A DNA stretch of 50,385 nt from an uncultured Candidatus Poseidoniales archaeon (GTDB taxonomy: Archaea > Thermoplasmatota > Poseidoniia > Poseidoniales > Poseidoniaceae). The stretch lies in NCBI GenBank assembly GCA_905181715.1, contig CAJIYT010000026.1:1-50385 (forward strand), given 5' to 3'. Below, in pieces: positions 25,502 through 34,893 of the stretch. Both the position numbers and the translations under genes were made by a program. Position 1 is the stretch's first letter, and each line of letters starts with the position of its first letter. The notes beneath the pieces are model-generated. The model saw only the letters and a program-made list of their open reading frames with translations, was not told where the DNA came from and made no database searches.

Positions 25502-27393
25502 CTTCTCTCCTCCATCAGCCGCTGCAGGTCTGCCCCTCCTAATGAATTGAGGATGTCCTTTTGTTCTAGCCAACCCTTGCGCCCAATCATCACTCCATAT
25601 GAGATATCGGCCAAACCAGCCAGTGAATGCGCATCAGGGTTGATAGCTACTGGAACACCCAATTCCTTTGCTCTCTTACACAAACGCCAGTCGAGGTCGA
25701 GCCGATATGGAGATGCGTTGAGTTCAACCGCTTTCAAACGGCCGTCATCATTGTGTTCAGCCATGTGCTCTAGCACCTTATGCAGGTCTACTTCGTATCC
25801 ATCACGTCCTTGGAGAATACGTCCAGTTGGATGGCCGAGAACATTTGTCGAGGGATGGTCGATGACTTTGAGTAAGTCCTCGGTATTCTCGCTTTCATCA
25901 CGAGAGCGCCAACGGCCTATGGCGTGGACACTGGCGACGACATAGTCCAATTGAGCTAAAACGTCGTCTGGATGATCTAACTTACCATCGGCAAGAATAT
26001 CACATTCTACTCCATGGAATATACGGAAGTCAACTTCCTTTTCTTTCCAGTCAGCGTTGTAACGGCGAATGGTTTCTCCTTGACTCAGAAGATCTTGCGC
26101 TGAAGCACCGTTGGCGACGGTTAGTGTAGGCGAATGGTCAGCAACACCAACCCAATTCCAACCCATCTTTTGTGCGGTAGCCGCCAATTGTTCTAGGGTA
26201 GCCTCACCATCTGAGAGGACGGTATGGTTGTGCAGTGCGCCTTTTATGACGTCATTAGTGATCAAATCTGGTAGTGAGTTTTTTGTCGCTGCTTCAATTT
26301 CACCCATGTCCTCACGTAATTCTGGAGATACATATGCAAGTTCGAGATGGGAATAGATGTCAGATTCATTCAACGCCGGTAAAGAACTCTCTGCAGCAGC
26401 AAGACCAGTTAGTTCGGTCTCAGGCATCAGACCGAATTCATTGAGTTTCAAGCCACGCATTTGGGCTTCCTTTCGCATGCGGATATTGTGCTCTTTTGAG
26501 CCGGTGAAATAAGCCAATGTGTAGGGGAAAACCCGTTCTGGAACCAAGCGAACCTGGGCGTCGATGGTGCCACCGCTTTCGAGTTGTTCATATTCAGCAC
26601 CGCCAATGGCGTCGAGAACATTAGCATCCAGATGGGATAGGCCAAAACCGTCTTCGAATAGCGAGGTGTCAAGAATCAGACTGACTTTGGAATCTCCTGC
26701 TCCTTTGATATCAGCGATGCCAGGCAAGTTGAGAATGCTCTGAGTGACCAATTCATGATCGGAATCAGCGAGAGCGACCACGACATCGAGGTCGCCAATA
26801 GTATCTTTGCGTCGACGAGCACTTCCGGCTAATTCAGCGCGTATAACGCCGGGTAGTGCTCGAATCAGTGTGACAAAAGTTTCGCCATAGCGCAAGCCAA
26901 TATCGAGCCTTCTACGGGCATTGAAGCGAGCGAGTAAATCGATTCCAGAAAGAATCTTGGCTTGTGATTTAGCACCGAATCCCGATAGTGGAGCGATTTC
27001 ATTCTTCACAGCAGCCTCTTGCAAATCGAGAATACTATCTATTCCTAATTCATCATGCAATTGCTTGATACGCTTTGGTCCAACTCCTGGGATGCCTAGC
27101 ATTTCCAGTAAACCAGGGGAGGTTTTCTCATGTAGATCATGCCAATCATCTGGCCAAACACCAGTCCTTACAGCCTCAGTAATGGCAGAACCTAGTCCTT
27201 TGCCAATACCCTTGATGTCGAATAATTCCCCGGATGCAACCAACTCGCCCAAATCCTGAGTCAGTGAACCAACGATACGACTGCCGTTTTGGTAAGAGCG
27301 AACCCTGAACATATTCGCACCATTCAACTCAAGCAAAATCGCAACTTGATGCAATACGGTAGAAACCTGATTACGCGAGAAATGTGGAACCAT
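25498..27393 (-). CDS. polX: Family X DNA polymerase with C-terminal PHP domain
   Basis: 631 residues from the ATG at 27393, chosen because the family normally starts at this point (VPHFSRNQVSTVLHQVA); an ATG at 27438 is possible. Domains: N-terminal helix-hairpin-helix 8-kDa-like region with two HhH motifs (DIKGIGKGLG, GIPGVGPKRIKQLH), the nucleotidyltransferase core with AGSARRRKDTIGDLDVVVA (GS motif and catalytic Asp pair), and a PHP domain with ALHNHTVLSDG, GVADHS, HGVECDILADG and NPDAHS metal ligands. This set predicts gap-filling repair synthesis plus 3'-5' exonuclease or AP-endonuclease activity. All key residues look intact. Confidence 0.93.
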   Translation of the reverse strand: MVPHFSRNQVSTVLHQVAILLELNGANMFRVRSYQNGSRIVGSLTQDLGELVASGELFDIKGIGKGLGSAITEAVRTGVWPDDWHDLHEKTSPGLLEMLGIPGVGPKRIKQLHDELGIDSILDLQEAAVKNEIAPLSGFGAKSQAKILSGIDLLARFNARRRLDIGLRYGETFVTLIRALPGVIRAELAGSARRRKDTIGDLDVVVALADSDHELVTQSILNLPGIADIKGAGDSKVSLILDTSLFEDGFGLSHLDANVLDAIGGAEYEQLESGGTIDAQVRLVPERVFPYTLAYFTGSKEHNIRMRKEAQMRGLKLNEFGLMPETELTGLAAAESSLPALNESDIYSHLELAYVSPELREDMGEIEAATKNSLPDLITNDVIKGALHNHTVLSDGEATLEQLAATAQKMGWNWVGVADHSPTLTVANGASAQDLLSQGETIRRYNADWKEKEVDFRIFHGVECDILADGKLDHPDDVLAQLDYVVASVHAIGRWRSRDESENTEDLLKVIDHPSTNVLGHPTGRILQGRDGYEVDLHKVLEHMAEHNDDGRLKAVELNASPYRLDLDWRLCKRAKELGVPVAINPDAHSLAGLADISYGVMIGRKGWLEQKDILNSLGGADLQRLMEERR

Positions 27394-27607
27394 TTCTCGC
27401 TTGGAGATAGGTAAGCGAAAAGCACCGCCTCCTGCCATGAGTCTGCCAATGGCTTTGCCCTCAAGAACATGCGCAATGCTGAAGACGGTCAGCACTAGAC
27501 GCCTATCTATGAGCTCCTTGCTAGCAACAGCAGCCGAGGTCCAATGTTGGTTAGCGATATTGGCTTTTACTCTGGTAGCAACCGCTTCGCGCAATGAAAG
27601 GGTCGAA
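27394..27607. other. Divergent intergenic region
   Basis: This region holds the upstream portion of the polX frame (open but unlikely to be coding) and the promoter region for the small plus-strand membrane protein at 27608. No clear TATA box or repeat seen. Confidence 0.35.
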
Positions 27608-27826
27608 ATGGCATTTCAACGTTTCATTATGGGGATATGTCTGACATTAGCGGCGACTTTCATCGCGTTGTGGTTCAATGATGAAAACATGTGGGGTAAG
27701 GCAGATCCGCGTCCACTGGCAGTAGTCTGTGTAATAATCGCAATAGCAGCACGTCTCAATCTCAAAGGAGAAAATGTCTCCTTTGGGGCAAATCCGCACA
27801 CCATCAACAAACGCGAAGAAGAATAG
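27608..27826 (+). CDS. Small membrane protein, unknown
   Basis: 72 residues from the ATG at 27608, preceded by AAAGGG about 5 bases upstream. A longer in-frame start lies within the shadow of polX and is rejected. Two short membrane segments (about 4-22 and 36-50) and a basic/acidic C-terminus. No family recognised. Confidence 0.55.
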   Translation: MAFQRFIMGICLTLAATFIALWFNDENMWGKADPRPLAVVCVIIAIAARLNLKGENVSFGANPHTINKREEE

Positions 27827-27938
27827 CCAATCTGCACCATTAATCAGCCATTGATGACAAGACATTGCTGCTCAAAAACTAGTCGCAATGGCCATTATTA
27901 AGATCTATTTTTAGACAATACTTATCATATTAGAGAAG

Positions 27939-28952
27939 ATGGAATTCAATATGGTGGATTTCAATACTCTTACCATCTTGGAACTGAAGAAACTGCTAAA
28001 GGACCAAGGTCTTCCATTTTCAGGCAATAAGTCGGAACTGATCTCTCGGCTTGAAGCCGAAGAAGCCGAAGAAGAGGTAGAAGAGGTAGAAGAGGTAGAA
28101 GAGGTAGAAGATGTTGAAATATGCTGCCCTTCATGTGATGAAAGACTTCGATATTCTGGTGATTATTCAGGCGAATTGTGTTGTCCTACCTGTGATACAA
28201 CTTTCAATCCAGCAAAAACTTCAATTCGATCTATTCCAGCCAAAGGCGAGCAATTGCCGATAATGACCCACGTTACCAGCGGCTATCAAACAATCATCAA
28301 TCCAGTCAACCAATTGACAGTTAAGTTGGAGGGTTATTCTCCGTGGAAACAATTTTTCATCGTGTTAGCAACCCCCATCATTATATTGATTTTGTCTTTT
28401 GTTTCGATGTACACGGGGGATTCATACCGAGGTGCATATGATGAGATTTATGCCGAGGTAGACCAAATTTCCAGTACCCGTTACATGGGTATCGCTCCCA
28501 CTTGTGATTATCAGGAATGTGTCTTTGAAAATATTGATTCTTGTTACGGTAGTGGTTATTCTCCCGATATCGATTTCACTTGTCAATACGATTCTACTTC
28601 GGGTAATATTTTCATTTACCGTAATGGTATTCGTGCAGGAACTTTGTTTCATGCCAATAGCAAGGTCGATGTAGACATTGGTGAAGACAAAGGTCTAACC
28701 ACTTACTTTGGTTTTGATTTTTATGATGAGGGTATTGAGGATACACAGAACTTTTTTTATAATCTTTCTACACTATTGATTGGTGCAGCCGTAGTTGTTT
28801 CAATAGGATTTGGCGTGCTAGGTTTCAAGAGTCGGCAAAAGGGGATTTGGGGTGGTGCAATAGCTGCACTATTTGGGATTCCTTTGCTCACCTTCTTGGT
28901 GCTTTGCATAGTCCTAATCTTCCTACTAATGGCTGGTGGGACGATTTACTAA
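27939..28952 (+). CDS. SAP-domain, zinc-ribbon membrane protein
   Basis: 337 residues (an in-frame ATG at 27951 is an alternative start). Residues about 5-40 form a SAP motif (LTILELKKLLKDQGLPFSG, then NKSELISRL), a helical hairpin that in other proteins binds DNA. Then come a low-complexity Glu/Val run (about 42-60), a zinc ribbon with four CxxC-type cysteines (CCPSCDERL...CCPTCDTTF), one membrane segment (about 140-160), an extracellular Cys-containing domain and two to three C-terminal membrane segments. SAP plus zinc ribbon at a membrane is unusual. The function is unknown; tethering nucleic acid or a partner protein to the membrane is only a guess. Confidence 0.72.
   Translation: MEFNMVDFNTLTILELKKLLKDQGLPFSGNKSELISRLEAEEAEEEVEEVEEVEEVEDVEICCPSCDERLRYSGDYSGELCCPTCDTTFNPAKTSIRSIPAKGEQLPIMTHVTSGYQTIINPVNQLTVKLEGYSPWKQFFIVLATPIIILILSFVSMYTGDSYRGAYDEIYAEVDQISSTRYMGIAPTCDYQECVFENIDSCYGSGYSPDIDFTCQYDSTSGNIFIYRNGIRAGTLFHANSKVDVDIGEDKGLTTYFGFDFYDEGIEDTQNFFYNLSTLLIGAAVVVSIGFGVLGFKSRQKGIWGGAIAALFGIPLLTFLVLCIVLIFLLMAGGTIY
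28071..28106 (+). repeat. Four perfect 9-bp tandem repeats (GAAGAGGTA)
   Basis: Four exact copies of GAAGAGGTA, with a degenerate fifth (GAAGATGTT), encode a Glu-Glu-Val run between the SAP motif and the zinc ribbon. In frame, so slippage would change linker length without breaking the gene. Confidence 0.9.
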
Positions 28953-28971
28953 GGTTTAGCGCTATCAGATT

Positions 28972-29337
28972 TCACACGATCTCAGCATCTGGTTCCTCAG
29001 ATTCGGATGCCATTTTTTGGTTGATGAAAGTACGCATGTATTCAGGTAATTCGCCATTGACGAAAATCACATCTTCAATTGGATCGAGTTTCATCAAGGA
29101 GTAATAGATTTGCATGGCAGTCATCGGTGTGCTCGAGCAACCGACGCAACCACCGTCAAGTGAAAGCATGATGATACCACCTTTGGTGTCGATTACGGTC
29201 ACTACTCCGTCATGAGCAGCTAACGTCTCTTGGACGGGACCAATCTCGGCGAGAACCTCGTCCGCACTAATCGTCATCGATTGGGCCTTGAGCCCCTCCT
29301 CTATCAACCATCTCATATCGAAGCAAGCCTTCGGCAT
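28972..29337 (-). CDS. NifU C-terminal-domain-like iron-sulfur scaffold protein
   Basis: 121 residues; GAGGG lies about 6 bases before the ATG at 29337. The core ([20 protein letters not shown], then GCVGCSS) is the NifU C-terminal (Nfu) domain whose CxxC binds and hands on Fe-S clusters. An N-terminal helix of about 30 residues precedes it and the tail is acidic. Probably a carrier for cluster delivery. It stands alone between convergent and divergent genes. Confidence 0.88.
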   Translation of the reverse strand: MPKACFDMRWLIEEGLKAQSMTISADEVLAEIGPVQETLAAHDGVVTVIDTKGGIIMLSLDGGCVGCSSTPMTAMQIYYSLMKLDPIEDVIFVNGELPEYMRTFINQKMASESEEPDAEIV

Positions 29338-29433
29338 TTGATTCCCTCTAGCAAAACCATCACTTTCATGCTCTTTTCAGGGGGAATCTCTTATGAAGAG
29401 GTCTTAGGTCGGCGGCATTACAGGTGTTCTATA

Positions 29434-31578
29434 ATGATGGAAAATATACCAATTATTGCTGCTGGAGCAGGTCTTGTCGGACTTGTGATTGCGTTTATGC
29501 TGTATCAACAAGTTAACAAAGTAAAAATTGATGACGAAAAAGTTGCCAGTATAACAAAAGAAATTCAAGAAGGTGCAATGGCGTTCCTCTTTGCTGAATA
29601 CAGAGTTCTCTCTGTTTTCATCATCGTCGTCGGTGCTCTTCTCGCCTTCTTGAATGATACTGATACATCCATCGCTTTCTTTGCAGGTGCAATTGCTTCA
29701 GTCATCGCAGGATTCTCCGGAATGCGTGCGGCTACTTCTGCAAACGGACGAACTACAATGGCTGCTAAGAACGATGGCAGAGCAGGTGCTTTGTCGGTTT
29801 CGTATAACGGTGGAGCAGTTATGGGGCTCTCCGTTGGCGGCCTTGGACTTCTCGGTATCTCACTTATTGCATACTGGCTTGGTGCTGGAGGCGATGGCGA
29901 CTCGAACCTCTCTGCAGCGGCAGGGTTTGGTATGGGTGCTTCATCCATTGCCCTCTTTGCTCGTGTCGGTGGCGGTATTTACACCAAGGCTGCTGACGTT
30001 GGTGCTGACTTGGTCGGTAAAGTCGAAGCAGGAATCCCTGAAGACGACCCACGTAATCCAGGCGTTATCGCTGATAACGTTGGTGACAACGTTGGTGATG
30101 TTGCTGGAATGGGTGCCGATATCTTCGAATCCTTTGTTGGTTCAATCATTGCTGCAATGATAATCGCAAGCTCTGATGGTTTTGGTGGTGTTGGATTCAC
30201 TGGTGCTTCCGATTACATCATGATGCCAATTATGCTCGGACTCATTGGTTACCTCGCTTCGATCGTCGGTGTGTTCTCTATGTATGTTCTCAAGAACGGT
30301 AAGGATGCAGCAGCGGCTCTTCGTAACACCACCTTCATCGCAGCGATTCTGTTTTGGGCTGGTGGCTATATTTCCATCAATCAAGGTTTGATTACTGTCG
30401 ATTATGGCGTTATGCACTCGGTTGTTCTCGGTAGCATCGTCGGAATCTTGATTGGCATTGTCACAGAATACTATACTGGAATTGAGCCAGTCTTTGGACT
30501 AAAACCTAAGGCAATCCCTCATATTGGTGAAATGTCGAAAACAGGCCCAGCAACCAATGCAATCGCAGGTCTTTCTGTTGGCATGATGTCAACCTTTGTT
30601 CCAATCTTGCTCATTGCAGCCGGTATACTTGGAGCAAATCACTTTGGTGGCCCTGAATACGGTCTCTACTGTATTGCTATGGCCGCAATGGGTATGCTTG
30701 CGACTGTCGGTGTCACTATGACGGTCGATGCTTACGGACCAGTTGTTGATAATGCCGGTGGAATCGCAGAGATGAGCGGCCTTGGTGCAGATGTCCGAGC
30801 TATTACAGATGAACTCGATACAATCGGAAACACAACTGCTGCAGTCGGTAAGGGCTTTGCAATCGGTTCCGCTGCCTTGACAGCACTCGCTTTGTTTGCT
30901 GCTTACACTGCTGCTATTAGTGGCACATTGGATTTGACACTCACCAACCCAATGGTTGTCGTTGGACTTCTAATCGGTGGAGGACTACCGTTTGTGGTCG
31001 CTGCTATGACTATGACTTCAGTCGGAAAGGCTGCTGGTGAGATGGTTGTTGAAATCCGTCGACAATTTGCAGTCATGAGAAAGGCTCTCGAAGCAGATAC
31101 ACCAGAAGGTGTTGACGTTTCCGATGTCTCCACATGGCCAACAGAAATTGAATCTGAAGGTACCATGTATCCCGACAGTGCTTCCTGTGTTGATATTTCT
31201 ACCAAGGCTGCCCTGAGAGAGATGGTCGGCCCAGGTGTCGTTGCTATCCTCGCTCCAGTCATCGTCGGTATGGTTCTCGGATGGGACGCCCTCGGCGGTC
31301 TTCTTGCAGGTTCCTTAGTCACAGGTGTTCTCATGGCTCTGTTCATGGCTAACGCTGGTGGCGCTTGGGATAATGCCAAGAAAGCAATCGAACAAGGTCA
31401 CATCGAAGGTGCAAAGAAAGGCGATGATGCTCACGAAGCAGCAGTTATTGGCGATACCATCGGAGATCCATTCAAGGACACCTCTGGGCCATCACTTAAC
31501 ATTCTCATCAAATTGATGTCGATTGTTGCAGTGGTACTTGCAGGAACAGACCAACTATCACAAAAAGGTCTTCTTTGA
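29434..31578 (+). CDS. hppA: Membrane-bound ion-translocating pyrophosphatase, K+-dependent type
   Basis: 714 residues from ATG 29434 (29437 is an alternative); a longer open frame to 29230 overlaps the NifU-like gene on the other strand and is rejected. It couples hydrolysis of pyrophosphate to pumping H+ or Na+ across the membrane. There are about 16 membrane segments. The substrate-site motifs are intact: [19 protein letters not shown] (about 203-222) and [14 protein letters not shown] (about 673-686). [10 protein letters not shown] (about 466-475) has Ala where K+-independent enzymes have Lys, which predicts K+ dependence. The pumped ion cannot be settled by eye. Confidence 0.96.
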   Translation: MMENIPIIAAGAGLVGLVIAFMLYQQVNKVKIDDEKVASITKEIQEGAMAFLFAEYRVLSVFIIVVGALLAFLNDTDTSIAFFAGAIASVIAGFSGMRAATSANGRTTMAAKNDGRAGALSVSYNGGAVMGLSVGGLGLLGISLIAYWLGAGGDGDSNLSAAAGFGMGASSIALFARVGGGIYTKAADVGADLVGKVEAGIPEDDPRNPGVIADNVGDNVGDVAGMGADIFESFVGSIIAAMIIASSDGFGGVGFTGASDYIMMPIMLGLIGYLASIVGVFSMYVLKNGKDAAAALRNTTFIAAILFWAGGYISINQGLITVDYGVMHSVVLGSIVGILIGIVTEYYTGIEPVFGLKPKAIPHIGEMSKTGPATNAIAGLSVGMMSTFVPILLIAAGILGANHFGGPEYGLYCIAMAAMGMLATVGVTMTVDAYGPVVDNAGGIAEMSGLGADVRAITDELDTIGNTTAAVGKGFAIGSAALTALALFAAYTAAISGTLDLTLTNPMVVVGLLIGGGLPFVVAAMTMTSVGKAAGEMVVEIRRQFAVMRKALEADTPEGVDVSDVSTWPTEIESEGTMYPDSASCVDISTKAALREMVGPGVVAILAPVIVGMVLGWDALGGLLAGSLVTGVLMALFMANAGGAWDNAKKAIEQGHIEGAKKGDDAHEAAVIGDTIGDPFKDTSGPSLNILIKLMSIVAVVLAGTDQLSQKGLL

Positions 31579-31637
31579 TTCAGTAAAGATGCACTTGAGG
31601 CGGTGGTCTCAAAAACGGCTTATGTGAGGCGGTATTG

Positions 31638-32579
31638 ATGCGAGCGATCATTTTGTCTCTTCTGGTGTTGTCCGCCGGTCTTAGTGGTTGTTTGGGAATT
31701 ACAGATGATGACGCCTCTTCAGACAGCACTCTCGGCACTCCTGGTTGGGAGGTTGGAGACTGGTGGCTCTACACCTTTGTCACTCCCGAATTCGGCGAAG
31801 ATAGTGCTCAGTTGGTAGTTGCTGAGAAAAATGATGTCGATGAGAATTGGATGCTTGCGATCTCTTCTGAAAAGGAGGCTCAGCGCCATACTGTAATCAA
31901 TCATAACCCGTTTTTAGGAAGGGTTACATTTGGTGATCTCAGTGTTTTTGAGAATGGAGAGGCTCAGAATGTTTTCAACTTCCCCTGGAATAAGGGTGAT
32001 ACTTGGCAATTCACCTTATTGGGTGAAGATTGGAACGCCCAGACTTCTGTTGTCAATGGGGATGTAGCTACCGTCAATGCGCAAAGCAATGGAGGACATA
32101 CACTGAATTACTGGTTTGATTCTAGTCGCGGTTTCATAACCTCCTTGGAATGGGTAGACGATACTGGAGTAAAGCGTCTGTCAATGATGCTCAACTCCAA
32201 TGGTAAAAATCACGAAGGTCAGGTCTGGTTTATCCGGGCTACCGACCTCAAAGACGAACGTTATGAGTCCACTGATAGTGATATTTACGACACATTCCTC
32301 GATTCAGGTCATCCCAGTGGTATCGATTTTGATTTCCTAGTATGGTACCTCGATGTCGACATCAGTGGTGGTGGTGGTTCTGGAACCCTATCTTTGAAAG
32401 ATCATGCTGGTGCTACCCCGTTAGCACGTACATGGGGTCCTAATTCCCGTGAATCCGGTTCTATTGGCACAATCCCCTCTAATACAGGAGAGTACTCACT
32501 AACCATTACATTGAACGGTCAAGAAAGTTACATCCACCTAAAAGTAGCTGGCGGAATCCAAACGACTTGGACACTCTAA
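31638..32579 (+). CDS. Secreted lipoprotein, unknown
   Basis: 313 residues from ATG 31638 with GAGGCGGT upstream. The signal peptide ends in the lipobox LSGC (Cys about 17), so the mature protein is expected to be lipid-anchored outside the cell. The rest is beta-rich (WEVGDWWLYTF, WNKGDTWQFTLLGEDW), with repeated Trp-Gly-Asp segments and a C-terminal domain with a Gly run. No enzyme motif is seen. The hydrolase gene follows after 9 bases, so they may share a transcript. Confidence 0.8.
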   Translation: MRAIILSLLVLSAGLSGCLGITDDDASSDSTLGTPGWEVGDWWLYTFVTPEFGEDSAQLVVAEKNDVDENWMLAISSEKEAQRHTVINHNPFLGRVTFGDLSVFENGEAQNVFNFPWNKGDTWQFTLLGEDWNAQTSVVNGDVATVNAQSNGGHTLNYWFDSSRGFITSLEWVDDTGVKRLSMMLNSNGKNHEGQVWFIRATDLKDERYESTDSDIYDTFLDSGHPSGIDFDFLVWYLDVDISGGGGSGTLSLKDHAGATPLARTWGPNSRESGSIGTIPSNTGEYSLTITLNGQESYIHLKVAGGIQTTWTL

Positions 32580-32588
32580 GGTGATCGA

Positions 32589-33173
32589 TTGCCAACGCTG
32601 GTAATGTTACACGGTATGACCGGTGACGCTGAGATGGTACGTCCATTCGCAACTAGCATCTGTCCACAAGGTTGGGATTTATTAGTGCCTGAGGCAAGAT
32701 TCGACCATTCTAGACGTGGTAAGACCTGGTGGCGTTATCAAAGTGAAGAGGGGGGCAATCGCTCAAATCTAAGTGCGATTGAATTGAGCGATGTTGATGC
32801 TAGTCTGTTGGATTTAGCAAAAATAATGCCTGAAGGTGATTTGGTAATCGGTGGTTTTTCTCAAGGAGGAGTTCTAGCTCAGGAATTATTACAATTTCCA
32901 TTCGCTAAGAGAATAGTAGGGTTGCTTTGTATCGGTACCCGTTGTATAAGACCGCAGGAACTGAACATAGCATTACAATCGCTCGAAAAGAGGAGTATGC
33001 TCTGGATGCATGGAGAACGTGATCACCGTGTCAGTATTGAGGATGGGAAAGTCATCTATGATTTATTTGCCAATGCTGGGTGGGAAATGACGGGAATTAC
33101 CCATGAAAAGGGGCACATGATTCCTACAGAGCATCATCAGAGTATCAGGCAGTGGCTTAATTCCCTGCTTTGA
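32589..33173 (+). CDS. Alpha/beta hydrolase, carboxylesterase/phospholipase type
   Basis: 194 residues from a TTG start preceded by AAGGTGAT. Catalytic elements of the LysoPLA-carboxylesterase group are readable: oxyanion LHGMTGD, nucleophile S91 in GFSQGG, Asp in HGERDHRVSIEDG and His in EKGHMIPTEHH. It probably hydrolyses short acyl esters or lysolipids in the cytosol; no signal peptide is seen. The 3' end overlaps the convergent glutaredoxin by 17 bases. Confidence 0.88.
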   Translation: MPTLVMLHGMTGDAEMVRPFATSICPQGWDLLVPEARFDHSRRGKTWWRYQSEEGGNRSNLSAIELSDVDASLLDLAKIMPEGDLVIGGFSQGGVLAQELLQFPFAKRIVGLLCIGTRCIRPQELNIALQSLEKRSMLWMHGERDHRVSIEDGKVIYDLFANAGWEMTGITHEKGHMIPTEHHQSIRQWLNSLL

Positions 33174-33435
33174 AATACGATTGCATCTCATCAAATCCAC
33201 CAATAAAAACTGGTGCATCATTACGGTTATCAATTATTACTGGGACCGTTCGGTGATTTGTTTGCTCAACTACTGCCATACGTAAATCTGGTTCTTGGTC
33301 GAAGTTAATCTCTTCAAAAGATAGTCCTTTTTGCTTTAAAACACGTTTTGCGGCTACACAATATGGACAGAAGGTAGAACTGTAAACTATGAAATCAGTG
33401 TCGAATTCTGTTGCATGCTGCTCGATTATTGCCAT
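33157..33435 (-). CDS. grx: Glutaredoxin
   Basis: 92 residues. Thioredoxin-fold dithiol oxidoreductase with the CPYC active site (C23, C26), the cis-proline segment HRTVPVIID and a GGFDEM element typical of glutaredoxins. Reduces disulfides in the cytosol. It follows the GHMP kinase gene by 2 bases on the same strand. Confidence 0.94.
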   Translation of the reverse strand: MAIIEQHATEFDTDFIVYSSTFCPYCVAAKRVLKQKGLSFEEINFDQEPDLRMAVVEQTNHRTVPVIIDNRNDAPVFIGGFDEMQSYFKAGN

Positions 33436-33437
33436 TA

Positions 33438-34262
33438 CTATTCCTCCACTACAAGACCATCATCATCGATTGACCAATCAAGAATTTCCCAGTCAATGGT
33501 GGATTTTGTTAGTTCTGGATCACGGCTGATTATGGCGACATAACCTCCTGCAGCAGCCCCCATCCCTTTCCAGGCCAGAACCTCAGTCTTTGAATCTAAG
33601 TCACGATATGGTTCATTCAGTTTTGGAGATAGTTCGTTTACCGCTGCAGTCGTGCGTTTGAAGGAATCAACCAATTGGTCTCTGCGGTCGTTTTGCACAG
33701 CAACCGACATCTGACGCGCAGCATCTCTAATCTCCATCAAATGAATTTTAATATCCTCATAGCGAGACCAAACATCTTCATGTAAATCTCCGGAGACATG
33801 ACGGACACCGGTATCTGCGAGAATCAGGTGCTTTTTTAACCAGCGAATGAAAGATTGTGGTGGATGAAGTGGTATAGATTCTACATGATCACCGATGAAC
33901 TTCAGATGTTGGATGCCGCCGTTCTTAGCAGCCCATTGGTCCTGACGACCGCCGCGATTTCCCAGTAACTGTTCGAATTGGAAGGCTAGTTCCTCAGAGC
34001 CTTGTTTACCCTTGATTATCGCCATTAAGGCAACATTGAGTGCTCCTGTGGCGCCTAAGCCACTACCAACTGGTATCTCACAGGAATAGTTACATGAAAT
34101 CTTGCCCGTTTCATCAAGAATCAATTCAGCATGGGCATAATGATTGATGGCGATATTGACTACATCACCCCCTGCTTCATGACAGAAGGGTGCACAATCA
34201 CTCCAGCCTCCAGCGAGGTCTATGCGGACTGGAGCCCTCGCCTTCACCATATACTTGCTCAA
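33438..34262 (-). CDS. GHMP-family sugar kinase
   Basis: 274 residues from a TTG at 34262 with GGTGGTGA upstream; ATGs at 34250 and 34301 are alternatives. The N-terminal strand KARAPVRIDLAGGWSDCAPFC, with NIAINHYAHAEL and the ATP-binding loop PVGSGLGATGALNVAL, place it nearest the heptose-7-phosphate/fucose kinase branch rather than mevalonate or galactokinases. The C-terminal motif (GMGAAAGGYVAIISRD) is also present. It phosphorylates a sugar for glycan precursors (inference). Confidence 0.82.
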   Translation of the reverse strand: MSKYMVKARAPVRIDLAGGWSDCAPFCHEAGGDVVNIAINHYAHAELILDETGKISCNYSCEIPVGSGLGATGALNVALMAIIKGKQGSEELAFQFEQLLGNRGGRQDQWAAKNGGIQHLKFIGDHVESIPLHPPQSFIRWLKKHLILADTGVRHVSGDLHEDVWSRYEDIKIHLMEIRDAARQMSVAVQNDRRDQLVDSFKRTTAAVNELSPKLNEPYRDLDSKTEVLAWKGMGAAAGGYVAIISRDPELTKSTIDWEILDWSIDDDGLVVEE

Positions 34263-34378
34263 ACAGTCACCACCTATGAAGACAACCTTGCATATTCCCA
34301 CTCTTTACTCCCGCTAAAGGTAGATTATTTTTTGACGATTAAGAGAAAATGAGAAGTCAGATAGGAGAATGGGACCTC

Positions 34379-34759
34379 ATGAGCGCAGAAGATGACCTCG
34401 CCAAAGCCAAAGCCTTGCTCGATGCATTTGACACAGTCGAAGATACCGGGCATACCAGTCGCTCTGGCGCAGCATCTCGTCAAGCACCAATGGCTGTGCC
34501 TAGAGGAGAAACAGCAAGAGAGGCACCAACTGTAGGCCTCGCTCGCACTACTGAAGGAGTCATGGCTCATGAGGCTGGAGCGGAGTCTCAACGCGATGCA
34601 CCAGTCAATCTGGGTCACAAGCTGGTTCACGAAGCTCCGACTAAACTTGGTTATGCTAGTGAAGATACCAGTGCAGCATCACCACCACCACCGCAAGAAA
34701 CAACCTCTGTTCCTTTACCTCCATCGGTTCCTCTACCAAAGAAGGACGATGACCAGTGA
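34379..34759 (+). CDS. Small disordered protein with repeated [R/H]-x-A-P motif
   Basis: 126 residues from ATG 34379 (ATG 34349 is an alternative; AGGAG lies some 12 bases before 34379). A short helix (1-20) precedes a region without structure or hydrophobic core. The motif Arg/His-acid/Gln-Ala-Pro occurs at R34QAP, R47EAP, R72DAP and H84EAP, with a variant H64EAG. The tail is rich in Pro and ends in DDDQ. It could be a linear-motif scaffold. No family is recognised, and it is convergent with the CD36-like gene. Confidence 0.55.
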   Translation: MSAEDDLAKAKALLDAFDTVEDTGHTSRSGAASRQAPMAVPRGETAREAPTVGLARTTEGVMAHEAGAESQRDAPVNLGHKLVHEAPTKLGYASEDTSAASPPPPQETTSVPLPPSVPLPKKDDDQ

Positions 34760-34893
34760 AACTTCATCGGAAGTAATAACCGATTGGCATCACCAATAGT
34801 CACTCGTAATTATTCAACTAAGGGTCTTATCCTCACAAGTTGATATGCAAGGGCAATTGCCTCAGTCTTCAATCCAATGAAGGCCGATTAAAT

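Noticed and set aside
27394..27594. N-terminal extension of PolX by 67 residues
   Set aside because: Known family X polymerases begin at the helix encoded from 27393, and the extension has no domain or ribosome binding site.
29230..29433. Open frame upstream of the pyrophosphatase, as an N-terminal extension
   Set aside because: It lies antisense to the NifU-like gene, shows no protein-like composition, and family members begin at the membrane helix encoded from 29434.
33438..34262. Mevalonate or phosphomevalonate kinase, to pair with aconitase X
   Set aside because: The N-terminal motif ARAPVRIDLAGGWSD is that of sugar (heptose/fucose-type) GHMP kinases.
34845..34860. Palindrome GGCAATTGCC as a transcription terminator
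   Set aside because: It is a perfect 10-base palindrome without a loop or T-run, so a hairpin terminator is unlikely; chance occurrence is plausible.
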